This document shows positions 50,499 to 61,877 of a DNA stretch of 64,000 bases, in pieces. The stretch covers positions 1 through 64,000 of the forward strand of contig CAZAAW010000005.1 of assembly GCA_964483325.1 (NCBI GenBank), written 5' to 3'. The notes below the pieces were generated by a model. The model did no database searches, was not told the DNA's origin, and was given only the letters and a program-made list of their open reading frames with translations. The stretch's first letter is position 1, and every line of letters starts with the position of its first letter. A program made the translations under genes and the position numbers. This stretch comes from CAZAAW01 sp964483325 (lineage in GTDB: Bacteria > Pseudomonadota > Alphaproteobacteria > Rhizobiales > Kaistiaceae).

Positions 50499-51383
50499 AT
50501 GAACGCCCTTGCGCAGACTGCCGTGCCGGCGGCACCACCTTCCGCGGCCGGCGACAGCGACTATGCCGTCATCCGCCGCGCCATCGAGTTCATCTCGCTT
50601 GCCTGGCGCGAACAGCCGTCGCTAGAGACAATCGCCTCCCATGTCGGCATGGCGCCGCTGGCGCTGCAGCGCCTGTTCACCCGCTGGGCCGGGCTGACGC
50701 CGAAGACCTTCCTGCAGGCGGTGACGCTCGACCATGCCCGCAATCTCCTGTCGGGCTCCGCCTCGCTTCTCGACGCCAGCTACGAGCTCGGCTTCTCCGG
50801 GCCGGGCCGGCTGCACGACCTCTTCGTCACCCACGAGGCGATCACGCCGGGCGCCTTCAAGGCGCGCGGCGCCGGCCTCACCATCCGCTGGGGCTTCCAT
50901 CCCTCGCCCTTCGGCCGGGCGCTTGTCATGGCGACCGAACGCGGGCTGGCCGGCCTCGGCTTTGCCGACGAGGGGCACGAGACCCGGGCGCTCGACGACA
51001 TGCGCCGCCGCTGGCCGGCCGCCGCCTATGTCGAGGACCAGAAGGGCACGGCGGCGCTGGCGCGGCGTATCTTCAACCCGGCGGAATGGCAGGCCGAACG
51101 GCCGCTGCGGGTCGTCCTGATCGGCACCGATTTCGAGATCCGGGTCTGGGAAACGCTGCTGCGGGTTCCGTTCGGCCAGGCGACGACCTATTCGGCCATC
51201 GCCGCCGGTCTCGGCCAGCCGAAGGCGGCGCGCGCCGTCGGGGCCGCCGTCGGCCGCAACCCGATCTCCTTCGTCGTGCCCTGCCATCGCGTCCTCGGCA
51301 AGGATGGCGGCCTCACCGGCTATCACTGGGGCCTGACGCGCAAGCGCGCCATCCTCGGCTGGGAGTTCGGTCTGGCGGGGTGA
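50499..51383 (+). CDS. Methylated-DNA-protein-cysteine methyltransferase with AraC-type HTH
   Basis: 294 residues from the ATG at 50499 (GAGGAG 6 nt upstream). An N-terminal AraC helix-turn-helix (about 20-110, LETIASHVGMAPLALQRLFTR) is fused to the alkyltransferase domain with acceptor Cys in FVVPCHRVLGKDG. The Ada N-terminal zinc domain that senses methylphosphotriesters is absent. It repairs O6-alkylguanine and may autoregulate. The gene follows DUF2244 by about 90 nt. Confidence 0.93.
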   Translation: MNALAQTAVPAAPPSAAGDSDYAVIRRAIEFISLAWREQPSLETIASHVGMAPLALQRLFTRWAGLTPKTFLQAVTLDHARNLLSGSASLLDASYELGFSGPGRLHDLFVTHEAITPGAFKARGAGLTIRWGFHPSPFGRALVMATERGLAGLGFADEGHETRALDDMRRRWPAAAYVEDQKGTAALARRIFNPAEWQAERPLRVVLIGTDFEIRVWETLLRVPFGQATTYSAIAAGLGQPKAARAVGAAVGRNPISFVVPCHRVLGKDGGLTGYHWGLTRKRAILGWEFGLAG

Positions 51384-51499
51384 CGGGCCGGCTGCAAGGG
51401 CGGCTGAACAATTTTTCCGTCAGCGGCGCGACGGTGCTCGCCTCGCCCCCGGATAGCCGCTACATTGCGCGGCACTAGGGACGGAAAAACAGAAGAACA

Positions 51500-52189
51500 A
51501 TGGAAGAAGCTGGCCTTTTCGACGGGAACGACGACGGCACGTTCGTGCCCTTCACCGACATTCTCTTCAATGTCGTGATGGGCTTCTCCTTCATGATCTT
51601 CATCGCCTTCGCGCTCATCAAGCCGGAGACGAAGCACGCCATCGAGCTCAAGGCGGAGATGCTGATCGATGCCAACTGGCCGGACGGCAGTCAGGCCGAC
51701 ATCGATCTTTACGTGCAGGATCCGGAAGGCAATGTCGTCTGGTACAACCGGCGCGAGGCTGGGTTCCTGAACCTGGAACGCGACGATCGCGGCATGTACC
51801 GCGACACGATGGTGGTCGGGGGCAAGCGGGTCGAGAATCCGCTGAACCAGGAGACCGTCACGATGCGCCGCTTCGTCCAGGGCACCTATACGGTCAATGT
51901 CGTCAACTACAACGACCCCGACAACACGCCGGTGCCGGTGACTGTCACGGTGACCAAGGTCAATCCGGAGCTGAAGATCGTCTATACCGGCACGGTGACC
52001 CTCGCCGCCAAGGACGAGGAGCAGACGGTCGTGCGCTTCACGCTCGACAAGGACGGCGTGATCCAGAACGTCGACACGCGCGGCGGCTTCACGTCGCTGG
52101 TGCGGGCGACGCGGCAGCCGGCCGTCACACCTCCGGCCAATCCCGGCTCTCCGGCCGCCGCGCCGGCGGCGCAGCCCGGCGGCGGCTGA
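51500..52189 (+). CDS. Orphan membrane protein with ExbD/TolR-like transmembrane Asp and a DUF2135-like periplasmic domain
   Basis: 229 residues. A short cytoplasmic N terminus leads into one helix with VPFTDILFNVVMGF (Asp20), which aligns with the proton-carrying PxxD motif of ExbD/TolR. The periplasmic part has a beta-rich domain: ANWPDGSQADIDLYVQDPEG, GTYTVNVVNYNDPD, then PVTVTVTKVNPELK, resembling DUF2135-type folds. A Pro/Ala tail ends the chain. No ExbB/TolQ/MotA gene is adjacent. Function not known; a stator-like or sensor role is inference. Confidence 0.8.
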   Translation: MEEAGLFDGNDDGTFVPFTDILFNVVMGFSFMIFIAFALIKPETKHAIELKAEMLIDANWPDGSQADIDLYVQDPEGNVVWYNRREAGFLNLERDDRGMYRDTMVVGGKRVENPLNQETVTMRRFVQGTYTVNVVNYNDPDNTPVPVTVTVTKVNPELKIVYTGTVTLAAKDEEQTVVRFTLDKDGVIQNVDTRGGFTSLVRATRQPAVTPPANPGSPAAAPAAQPGGG

Positions 52190-52220
52190 TCCAAGCCGGC
52201 CGCCGAGGCCGAGGGGCGGA

Positions 52221-52733
52221 TCAGGCGATGGCGAGAAGCATCGCGCAGCGCCGGGCTATTGGCATTCCGGAAGCTACCTCTCGTTCAAGGCTGTCTCGTA
52301 GCCGCTCGGACATCTGCTGCGGCTGGAGTATCAGGAAGCCGAGACGTTCGTAGAAGGGTGCGTTCCACGGGACGTCTCTGAATGTCGTCAGAGTCACGGC
52401 CTTCAACTGCCGAAGCCGTGCCTCTTCGATTGCTCTCTGCATGAGAGCCCGGCCCAGACCCCTGCCTTGATGATTGCTGCAGACTGATAATTCCCAGATA
52501 TGCAGTTCTTCGCCCAGCACTTCTCCGCTGATGAAGCCAACTGCGTTTCCTGTGTCGCTTCGCGCCACCCAGTTGGTTCCTGATCGCATGAGCGTGCGAT
52601 GACGCTCGATCGGCTGAACGGCGCCATCCGCAAGCCAGGCCAGATCGTCGAACCCGCGGAAAACTTGCGCAGCCGATCTTTCCACCTCTGCCAGAGCTGG
52701 TAGATCGGCCTCTGTCGCAGGGACTATCTTCAT
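52221..52733 (-). CDS. GNAT-family N-acetyltransferase
   Basis: 170 residues. It starts MKIVPATEADLPALAEVERSA, and the CoA motif is SNHQGRGLGRALMQRAIEEA. The late strand region has NAPFYERLGF. The substrate is unknown. The gene is visibly less GC-rich than its neighbours, which suggests recent gain. It sits between the ExbD-like gene and folC, where relatives have none. Confidence 0.9.
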   Translation of the reverse strand: MKIVPATEADLPALAEVERSAAQVFRGFDDLAWLADGAVQPIERHRTLMRSGTNWVARSDTGNAVGFISGEVLGEELHIWELSVCSNHQGRGLGRALMQRAIEEARLRQLKAVTLTTFRDVPWNAPFYERLGFLILQPQQMSERLRDSLEREVASGMPIARRCAMLLAIA

Positions 52734-52777
52734 GGGCGCGGTTCATGCGGGATGGCGCGCACCGCCAGGGTCGGCGG

Positions 52778-54094
52778 CTATCGCGGCGGCGTCCCGTTCG
52801 CCGCCAGAACCTCGCCGGCGAGATAGAGCGAGCCGCAGATCAGGATGCGCGGCGGCGGCCCGCCTGCCGCCAGTTCCATGACGCGGTCGAGCGCCGCCTC
52901 GACGCTCCCGGCGGCTTCCGCCTCGATGCCGGCGGCGCGGGCAAGGGCGGCGAGTTCCTCCGGCGGCCGGCCGGCATGGCCGGGCACCGGCACTGCGACG
53001 AGCTGCCGCGCCAGCCCCGCAAAGGGGCGGAAGAAGCCGACGGGATCCTTGGTCACCAGCATGCCGGCAATCATGTAGAGCGGCCGTGCGACGCGTTCCT
53101 CCAGGTCCGCCATCGCCTCGGCGATCGCCGCCCCGGCCCCCGGATTGTGGCCGCCGTCGAGCCACAGCTCGACATCGGCGCCGGCACGGTCGAACAGGCG
53201 GCCGGCGGTGAGGCGCTGCATACGCGCCGGCCAGTCGACATTGGTCAGCCCGGCGCCGATGGCATCGCTGCCGAGCCTGAGGCCGCCGGCCCGCAGCGCG
53301 GCGATCGCCGTGCCGGCATTGGTGAACTGATGGCGGCCGATGAGGCGCGGCGGCGGCAGGTCGAGAAGCCCGTCCTCGTCCTGGTAGACGAGGCGGCCGT
53401 GCTCGGCATAGGCGGTCCAGTCCTGGTTGCCGACGAACATCGGCGCATGCTTGCGCGCCGCCTCGCGCTCCAGCACAGCCATCGCCTCCGCCGGCTGCGG
53501 CGCGATCACCGCCGGGCGGCGCAGCTTGAAGATGCCGGCCTTCTCGCCGGCAATGGCGGCGAGCGTGCTGCCGAGGAACTTCTCGTGGTCGATGGAGAGC
53601 GGCGTCACCACCGTCACCAGCGGCTCCTGCACGACATTGGTGGTGTCGAGCCGGCCGCCGAGCCCGACCTCCAGCAGCGTCACGTCGGCCGGATGGTCGG
53701 CGAAAATGCGCAGGGCCGCGGCGGTGGTGATCTCGAACTGGGTGATCGGCGCCCCGGAATTGATCGCCTCGGCTTCCAGCAGCGCGTCGACCAGCGTGTC
53801 GTCGTCGACCAGCCGGCCGCCGCCCTCGGCGCCGAGACGGATGCGCTCATTGAAGCGCACAAGATGCGGCGAGGTATAGACGTGGACGCGCTTGCCGGCG
53901 GCCTCCAGCATGGCGCGCAGGAAGGCCGTCGTGGAGCCCTTGCCGTTGGTGCCGGCGATATGGATCACCGGCGGCAGGCGGCGTTCGGGATTGCCGATCT
54001 GGGCCAGCAGGCGCTCGATGCGCTCGAGCGACAGGTCGATTTCCTGCGGGTGGAGCGCGGCGAGGCGCTCCAGGATCGGATCGAGGCGGTTCAT
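52778..54094 (-). CDS. folC: Bifunctional folylpolyglutamate / dihydrofolate synthase
   Basis: 438 residues, normal length. Mur-ligase fold: the P loop is HIAGTNGKGSTTAFL, the LEVGLGGRLDTTNVV motif follows, and KAGIFKLRRPAVI is in the centre. It adds glutamate to dihydropteroate and to folates. It lies 33 nt after accD, as is conserved. Confidence 0.95.
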   Translation of the reverse strand: MNRLDPILERLAALHPQEIDLSLERIERLLAQIGNPERRLPPVIHIAGTNGKGSTTAFLRAMLEAAGKRVHVYTSPHLVRFNERIRLGAEGGGRLVDDDTLVDALLEAEAINSGAPITQFEITTAAALRIFADHPADVTLLEVGLGGRLDTTNVVQEPLVTVVTPLSIDHEKFLGSTLAAIAGEKAGIFKLRRPAVIAPQPAEAMAVLEREAARKHAPMFVGNQDWTAYAEHGRLVYQDEDGLLDLPPPRLIGRHQFTNAGTAIAALRAGGLRLGSDAIGAGLTNVDWPARMQRLTAGRLFDRAGADVELWLDGGHNPGAGAAIAEAMADLEERVARPLYMIAGMLVTKDPVGFFRPFAGLARQLVAVPVPGHAGRPPEELAALARAAGIEAEAAGSVEAALDRVMELAAGGPPPRILICGSLYLAGEVLAANGTPPR

Positions 54095-54127
54095 GGAAGC
54101 ATGTCTCCGGCCGGCCGCCGGCAGCGG

Positions 54128-55054
<927 letters not shown>

Positions 55055-55137
55055 TCTGTCGTCCGTTCCTTCAGCAGCCCCCGCCGCCACCGAACCTGCT
55101 TCAGCTCAGGCTGAATCAGGCGCCTGTCCTTCAGTTT

Positions 55138-55185
55138 GAGCATGATCTTGGCCGAAAACCGGTTACCGCTTTCGCGATCATGCTC
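55138..55185. repeat. Rhizobial palindromic intergenic element
   Basis: 48 bp with ends GAGCATGATC and GATCATGCTC and an interior CCGAAAACCGGTTACCGC. This pattern (palindromic ends, AAAACCGG interior) is a well-known small repeat in Hyphomicrobiales genomes. It sits between trpA and accD. Confidence 0.85.
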
Positions 55186-55199
55186 TCGAAACCGCCAGG

Positions 55200-56035
55200 T
55201 TACTCCGCCGCGGCGGCGCGCGCCATGCGCACGCCGGATGCCAGCTCGGCCACCAGCGCTGTCACGGCCGGCACAGTCGCTGCCGTTGCCCGCCCGTCGG
55301 GGTCCAGCGAGCCGGCAATGGCATTGACGAGGGCCGAGCCGACGACGACGCCGTCGCTGGTCCGGCCGATGGCCGCCGCCTGCTCAGCCGACTTGACGCC
55401 GAAACCGACGGCTACCGGTAATGTGGTGTGGCTCTTGATCCGTGCAACGGCTGCGGCGACGCGGCCCGTCTCCGGCGAGGCGGTGCCGGTGATGCCGAGG
55501 ATCGAGACGTAGTAGACGAAGCCCGACGTGTTGGCGAGCACAGCCGGCAGGCGGTGGTCGTCGGTGGTGGGCGTCGCCAGGCGGATGAAATTGATGCCGT
55601 GCTTCATCGCCGGCAGGCACAGCTCGTCGTCGGCCTCCGGCGGCAGGTCGACGACGATCAGCCCGTCGACCCCGGCCGCCGCGGCATCGGCGAGGAAGCG
55701 CTCATTGCCGTAGGAATAGATCGGATTGTAGTAGCCCATCAGCACGATCGGCGTCGCCGCATCGCCGGCGCGGAAGTCCCGCACCATGTCGAGCGTCCGC
55801 GCCATGGTATGGCCGCCGCGCAGCGCCCGTTCCGACGAGCGCTGGATCGGCGGACCTTCCGCCATCGGATCGGAGAACGGCATGCCGAGCTCGATGACGT
55901 CGGCGCCGGCACCGGGCAGGGCAGCCAGGATGGCGCGCGAGGTGTCGATGTCCGGGTCGCCGGCGGAGAAGAAGGTGACGAGCGCCGGCCGGCCCTCGGC
56001 GGCGCAGGCGGCGAAACGGTCGGCGATCCGCGTGC

Positions 56036-56039
<4 letters not shown>
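55200..56039 (-). CDS. trpA: Tryptophan synthase alpha chain
   Basis: 279 residues from a GTG overlapping the trpB stop (GTGA). Catalytic residues are in VIELGMPFSDPMAEGP (Glu and Asp), and the glycine-rich phosphate site is VAVGFGVKSAEQ. It cleaves indoleglycerol phosphate to indole. It partners with TrpB. Confidence 0.97.
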
Positions 56040-57273
<1,234 letters not shown>

Positions 57274-57277
<4 letters not shown>

Positions 57278-57951
57278 GGTGCTGTCCTTACTGGCATCAT
57301 CTGCCGCCGCGCGTCGGCGAGGCGGACCGAGCCGATGAAGGCGCGGATGAGGTTCTCGTCCTTGCGCCCGGGCGCTGTCTCGACGCCGGACGAAACGTCG
57401 ACGCCGTCGGCGCCGGTCAGCGCCAGCGCGTCGGTGACATTGGCGGCATCGAGCCCGCCGGCGACCAGGAAGGGCAGGCCCGGATCGAGATCGCGCAGCA
57501 GGCGCCAGTTGAACGGCACGCCGTTGCCGCCCGGCAGCGGCGCCAGCACCGGCGGCTTGGCGTCGAACAGGAAGCGGTCGGCGACGTCGCGATAGGGTTC
57601 GGCAGCCGCGACATCGGAGCGGCCGCGCACGCCGATCACCTTGATCACCCTGCGGCCGAAACGCTGGCGGATTTCCGCCACCCGCTCCGGCGGCTCGCTG
57701 CCGTGCAGCTGCAGCCAGTCGGGCGCCAGCTGGTCGACGATCTCGCCGAGCTCGCTATCGGTCATGTTGACCGTCAGCGCCACGGTCTCGGCGCGCTTCT
57801 CGACCTGCTTCGCCAGCTCGGCAGCGCGGTTCGGCGTGACGACGCGCGGGCTGGCGGCGAAGAACACGAAGCCGACCATGTCGGCTCCGGCCTCCAGCGC
57901 GGCCTTCAGCGTTTCCGGGGTCGACAGCCCGCAGATCTTCACCAGCGTCAT
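57274..57951 (-). CDS. trpF: Phosphoribosylanthranilate isomerase
   Basis: 225 residues from the ATG at 57951 (MTLVKICGL, as in relatives). Catalytic Cys is in KICGLSTPE and Asp in GVDVSSGVE. It performs the Amadori rearrangement in tryptophan synthesis. It heads a compact trpF-trpB-trpA unit that is normally preceded by lapA. Confidence 0.96.
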
Positions 57952-58011
57952 GATGGCGGTTCGTGTCGCATGAAACTGTGGCGCTGTCACGCGCCGCGGC
58001 CGCCGTGCTGG

Positions 58012-59202
58012 TCAGTCGCGCGCGTAGCCGAAGCGGTCGAAATACCAGCCCCAGCGCGCCCGGACCATGGCCCGCGAGGCCTCGTCGAGGGCGAAGCGGT
58101 TGGGCCTGTAGCCGGCCATGCGCTCCAGATGCGCGTCGATGGCGGCATTGGTCGCTGGCTGGCTGAGGCCGAGCGCGGCATAGAGGCGGGCGATCTCGGT
58201 GCGCGGGTCGCGCACCAGCGCCTCGTAGCGCAGCTCGGCATAGGTGCCGGCCGGCAGCGCCGCGATGTCGGCCTCGAAGTCGCGGTAGAGCGTCTCCATC
58301 TGGCCGAGGACGAAGGCATCGAGCGCCGGCGCCCCCGGCTCGTCCGGCGTCTCGGTGGCATGCAGCAGCTGCCGCGTCGACATGGCCGGCCACAGCAGCC
58401 GGCTCGACGCAAAGACGCGGTAGGGATCGCGGGCGATATGCACGAAGCGGGCACCGGGAAACAGCGCCGCGAGCTGGGCGATGCGCGCCGTATGGGTCGG
58501 CGACTTCAGCAGGAAATGCGTCGGCTCGGGGCTTTTGCGGCGCCGCCGCTGGCGTCGGCGCCGGTAGGCGACGGCGCGCAGGAACGCCGTCAGCGCTTCC
58601 TCCCAGGCCCGCCGCTCCTCGTCCGGCAGGTCTTCCGGATGCAGGTAGGGCTGCGCCTCGGCGCGGTGGTTGGGAAAGAAGAAGCCCTCATAGGGCGAGC
58701 CGACGCCGGCGGCGAGCAGGGCGAACTCGTCCTCCTGCGGCCGGTTCCAGCCCATCGCCATGTCGTCCATCGGCCGGCTCTTCGGCATCAGGAACGGGAA
58801 CCAGGTCAGCACCCGCGACAGCGACAGGAAGTGCTCCGGGCAGAAGCACTCGAAGGTGGTCGGCGCCAGGAAGCGCTCGTCGCTGGCCAGCAATTCGTGC
58901 AGGAAGGTCGTGCCGGAGCGCCAGTGGCCGATGATGAAGACCGGCGGCGGGATCGGCTCGGCGGCGATGCGGCGGCCGTGGACCAAGCGCTGCAGGAAGG
59001 CGCCGTTGGAGCACAGCAGCGACATCAGCATGATGCCGGCGGCGCGCGGCCAGCGCGGCAGGTCGATGTCGTAGCGATGGCGGCGCAGCAGCCGCAGCCA
59101 GGCGCGCAGCGTCAGGCCGTGGGCGAGGCGCGGCGTCCACCACGGCGGCGGCCGCACCTTGCCCGAGGCCGTCGCATCGGCGGCGAGATCGCTGGCGCTC
59201 AT
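58012..59202 (-). CDS. Sulfotransferase-family protein
   Basis: 396 residues. The 5'-phosphosulfate loop is GHWRSGTTFLHELLAS, and the 3'-phosphate motif is HIARDPYRVFAS. Conserved surrounding sequence (APTTFECFCPEHF) is typical of the bacterial sulfotransferase branch. It probably sulfates a lipid, glycan or small molecule. Two Arg-rich stretches (RRRRQRRRRK) are notable. No sulfate-activation genes are nearby, so acceptor and activity are unproven. Confidence 0.9.
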   Translation of the reverse strand: MSASDLAADATASGKVRPPPWWTPRLAHGLTLRAWLRLLRRHRYDIDLPRWPRAAGIMLMSLLCSNGAFLQRLVHGRRIAAEPIPPPVFIIGHWRSGTTFLHELLASDERFLAPTTFECFCPEHFLSLSRVLTWFPFLMPKSRPMDDMAMGWNRPQEDEFALLAAGVGSPYEGFFFPNHRAEAQPYLHPEDLPDEERRAWEEALTAFLRAVAYRRRRQRRRRKSPEPTHFLLKSPTHTARIAQLAALFPGARFVHIARDPYRVFASSRLLWPAMSTRQLLHATETPDEPGAPALDAFVLGQMETLYRDFEADIAALPAGTYAELRYEALVRDPRTEIARLYAALGLSQPATNAAIDAHLERMAGYRPNRFALDEASRAMVRARWGWYFDRFGYARD

Positions 59203-59283
59203 GCCGCCTGCCTAGCAAAACCCGGCTTGATGGCCAACGTGGCCGTCCGGACCCATGAGGGGTAATGGCACGACGTGGCGGCT

Positions 59284-59461
59284 TACCTCTCCGGTGGGAG
59301 AGGTCGGAAACGCGCAGCGTTTCCGGGTGAGGGACAATGGCGGTTGCGTTGAGGGCGCCGCGGTCGGCGTGTCACCCCAACCCGCAACACACCTCACCCG
59401 TCCGCCTAAGGTTCGCTTCGCTCACCTAAGGCTCCCGACCTCTCTTGCCTGGAGAGGTAGA
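59284..59461. repeat. Long dispersed repeat, copy B (inverted relative to copy A)
   Basis: ACCTCTCC...GGAGAGGTCGG, GGAAACGC.GCAGCGTTTCC and CTCACCCGTCCGCCTAAG match copy A (41633-41801) read in reverse complement. The region 59203-59586 has no gene I can support; this repeat takes up most of it. Confidence 0.88.
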
Positions 59462-59586
59462 GGTGCGAGCTTTCCTGTGACAATGGGTTATTGCCGACCG
59501 CCGATTGGATAGCCGCGTTGCACCGGGCGGGGCGGGCGCTATAAGTCGGTCACCTCGCCCAGCTCCCCAATCCCGAGAGCCCTTCC

Positions 59587-60588
59587 TTGACCGCACCCCG
59601 TTTCGACGTGCTCGGCATCGGCAACGCCATTGTCGATGTCATCGCCCGCACCGAGGAGGATTTCCTCGTCCGCGAGGGCCTCAACAAGAGCAGCATGCGC
59701 CTGATCGATGCGGAGGAGGCGGAGCGGCTCTACGGCCACATGGCGCCGGCGATCGAGACCTCGGGCGGCTCGGCCGGCAATACCATTGCCGGCGTCGCCT
59801 CGCTCGGCGGCCGCGGCGCCTTCATCGGCAAGGTGGCGGCCGACCAGCTCGGCGAGGTCTACCGCCACGACATGCGGGCCGTCGGCGTCACCTTCGACAC
59901 GCCGCCGCTGGTGGCGCCGCCGCCAACCGCCCGGTCGATGATACTGATCACGCCCGACGGCGAGCGGACGATGAACACCTATCTCGGCGCCTGCGTCGAG
60001 CTCGGGCCGGACGATATCGACGCCGATACCGTCTCGGGCGCCTTCATCACCTATCTGGAGGGCTATCTGTGGGACCCGCCGCAGGCCAAGGAGGCCTTCC
60101 GCAAGGCGGCGCGCATCGCCCATGAAGCCGGGCGGCAGGTATCGCTGACGCTGTCCGACGCCTTCTGCGTCGACCGCTTTCGCGCCGAATTCCTCGGTCT
60201 CATCCGCGACGGCACCATGGACGTCCTCTTCGCCAACCGCACCGAGCTTGAGTCGCTCTACGAGACCGGCAGCCTGGCGGCGGCGATCTCCGCCCTGCGG
60301 GACGATTGCCGGCTGGCCGCCGTGACCGACAGTGGCAACGGCTCCTATGTCGTCACCGGCGAAAGCGTCGAGCTGGTGCCGGCGGCGCCGGTCGATACCG
60401 TCGTCGACACCACGGGTGCCGGCGATCTCTATGCCTCCGGCTTCCTGCTCGGCTATGCCCGCGGCCTGCCGCTGACGACCTGCGCCGCCCTCGGCTCGCT
60501 GGCAGCGGCCGAAGTCATCGGCCATGTCGGCCCGCGCCCGGCGGTGGACCTGCGGGAGCTGGCGCGGGCGTCCGGCTTCGCGGTCTAG
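59587..60588 (+). CDS. PfkB-family sugar / nucleoside kinase
   Basis: 333 residues from a TTG at 59587. The N-terminal motif is VLGIGNAIVDVIA. SGGSAGNTIAGVASLGG and the C-terminal DTTGAGDLYASGFL, with catalytic Asp, are classical. The branch is close to adenosine kinase-like proteins annotated in alphaproteobacteria, so nucleoside or adenosine phosphorylation is the best guess. The substrate cannot be proven. Confidence 0.9.
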   Translation: MTAPRFDVLGIGNAIVDVIARTEEDFLVREGLNKSSMRLIDAEEAERLYGHMAPAIETSGGSAGNTIAGVASLGGRGAFIGKVAADQLGEVYRHDMRAVGVTFDTPPLVAPPPTARSMILITPDGERTMNTYLGACVELGPDDIDADTVSGAFITYLEGYLWDPPQAKEAFRKAARIAHEAGRQVSLTLSDAFCVDRFRAEFLGLIRDGTMDVLFANRTELESLYETGSLAAAISALRDDCRLAAVTDSGNGSYVVTGESVELVPAAPVDTVVDTTGAGDLYASGFLLGYARGLPLTTCAALGSLAAAEVIGHVGPRPAVDLRELARASGFAV

Positions 60589-60604
60589 GTGCGGCTACAC
60601 CTCA

Positions 60605-60643
60605 GCTGCGTCATGCCCGGGCGAAGACCGGGCATGACGCAGC
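60605..60643. terminator. Perfect 16-bp hairpin between convergent genes
   Basis: GCTGCGTCATGCCCGG and CCGGGCATGACGCAGC pair perfectly around the loop GCGAAGA. It lies 17 nt past the kinase stop and 28 nt past the hrcA stop, so it can serve both strands. No U run. It also resembles a common dispersed element, TCATGCCCGGG. Confidence 0.7.
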
Positions 60644-60670
60644 GGCGGTTGGGACGGCGGTAGCCAGGTC

Positions 60671-61768
60671 CTAGCCGATGATCCGGCCGATCAGCTTGGC
60701 GGTATAGTCGACCATCGGCACGATGCGGGCATAGTTGAGCCGCGTCGGCCCGATCACCCCGAGGACGCCGACCACCCGCTCCTCGGTGTCGCGGAACGGC
60801 GCCACCACCAGCGACGAGCCGGACAGCGAGAACAGCTTCGATTCGGAGCCGATGAAGATGCGCACGCCTTCGCCGTTTTCGGCGCCGGCGAGCAGGCTGA
60901 TCAGCTCCTGCTGCGTCTCCAGGTCGTCGAACAGCAGGCGGATGCGTTCCAGATCGTCGGTGGCCTTGAGCTCGTCGAGGAGGTTGGAGCGGCCGCGCAC
61001 GATCAGCGTCTCCGGCCGGTCGACCCCGGCATTGGCCCAGGTCGCCAGGCCGTCATCGACGAGCTTCTGCGTCAGCTGGTCGAGCTCGGCGCGGGCCGCC
61101 GCCTGGCGCCGCTCCAGCTCGGTGCGAGCCTCCGACAGCGTGCGGCCGCGCAGCATGGCGTTGAGGTAATTGGCGGCCTCGATCAGCGCCGAGGGCGTCG
61201 TGCCGGGGGCAAGCTCGATCAGCCGGTTTTCCACCGAGCCGTCCTCGCCGACCAGCACCACCAGCGCCCGCTGCGGCTCGAGGCGCACGAACTCGATATG
61301 CTTCAGCCGCAGGTCGGACTTGCCGGCGAGCACGACGCCGGCGCCGCGCGACAGGCCGGACAGCATGTGGCTGGCCTCCGACAGCACCTCCTCGACGGTG
61401 CGCCCCTTGTCGCCGGCGCGCACCTGCGCCTCCATCAGGCGCCGTTCTTCCGCCGACAGGTCGCCGACTTCGAGGAGGGCATCGACGAAGAAGCGCAGCC
61501 CGATCTCGGTCGGCAGCCGGCCGGCTGAGATATGCGGCGCATAGATGAGGCCGAGCTGCTCCAGGTCGGCCATGACGTTGCGCACCGAGGCCGGCGACAG
61601 GCTCACCGGCAGGATGCGGCTGATATTGCGCGAGCCGACCGGCTCGCCGGTCTCCAGGTAGCTCTCGACGATGCGGCGGAAGATCTCCCGCGAGCGCCGG
61701 TCGAGGCTCTGCAGGGCGCCCTGGGCCGGGCCGGCGCTGGTCTGCGGCACTGAATTCTGTGTTGCCAT
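60671..61768 (-). CDS. hrcA: Heat-inducible transcription repressor HrcA
   Basis: 365 residues from the ATG at 61768. A winged-helix N terminus has LDRRSREIFRRIVESYLETG and GSRNISR; the domain ends VRNVMADLEQLGL. The central domain follows, and the C terminus has VLGVIGPTRLNYARIVPMVDY. It represses groE-type operons at CIRCE sites. It is divergent from rph; grpE is not downstream here because the gene is convergent with the kinase. Confidence 0.95.
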   Translation of the reverse strand: MATQNSVPQTSAGPAQGALQSLDRRSREIFRRIVESYLETGEPVGSRNISRILPVSLSPASVRNVMADLEQLGLIYAPHISAGRLPTEIGLRFFVDALLEVGDLSAEERRLMEAQVRAGDKGRTVEEVLSEASHMLSGLSRGAGVVLAGKSDLRLKHIEFVRLEPQRALVVLVGEDGSVENRLIELAPGTTPSALIEAANYLNAMLRGRTLSEARTELERRQAAARAELDQLTQKLVDDGLATWANAGVDRPETLIVRGRSNLLDELKATDDLERIRLLFDDLETQQELISLLAGAENGEGVRIFIGSESKLFSLSGSSLVVAPFRDTEERVVGVLGVIGPTRLNYARIVPMVDYTAKLIGRIIG

Positions 61769-61877
61769 GGTCCTGATTCTGCCCTTCCTGTCGCAGCCTG
61801 CAAGAGGATGGCGATCCCCTTTGCGTCGCGGGGCCGCCCCGGCTAGAAGCGAGGCTCGCTGAAACCGGAAAAACCTT

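Noticed and set aside
61769..61877. CIRCE element between hrcA and rph
   Set aside because: No TTAGCACTC / GAGTGCTAA dyad seen in the region.
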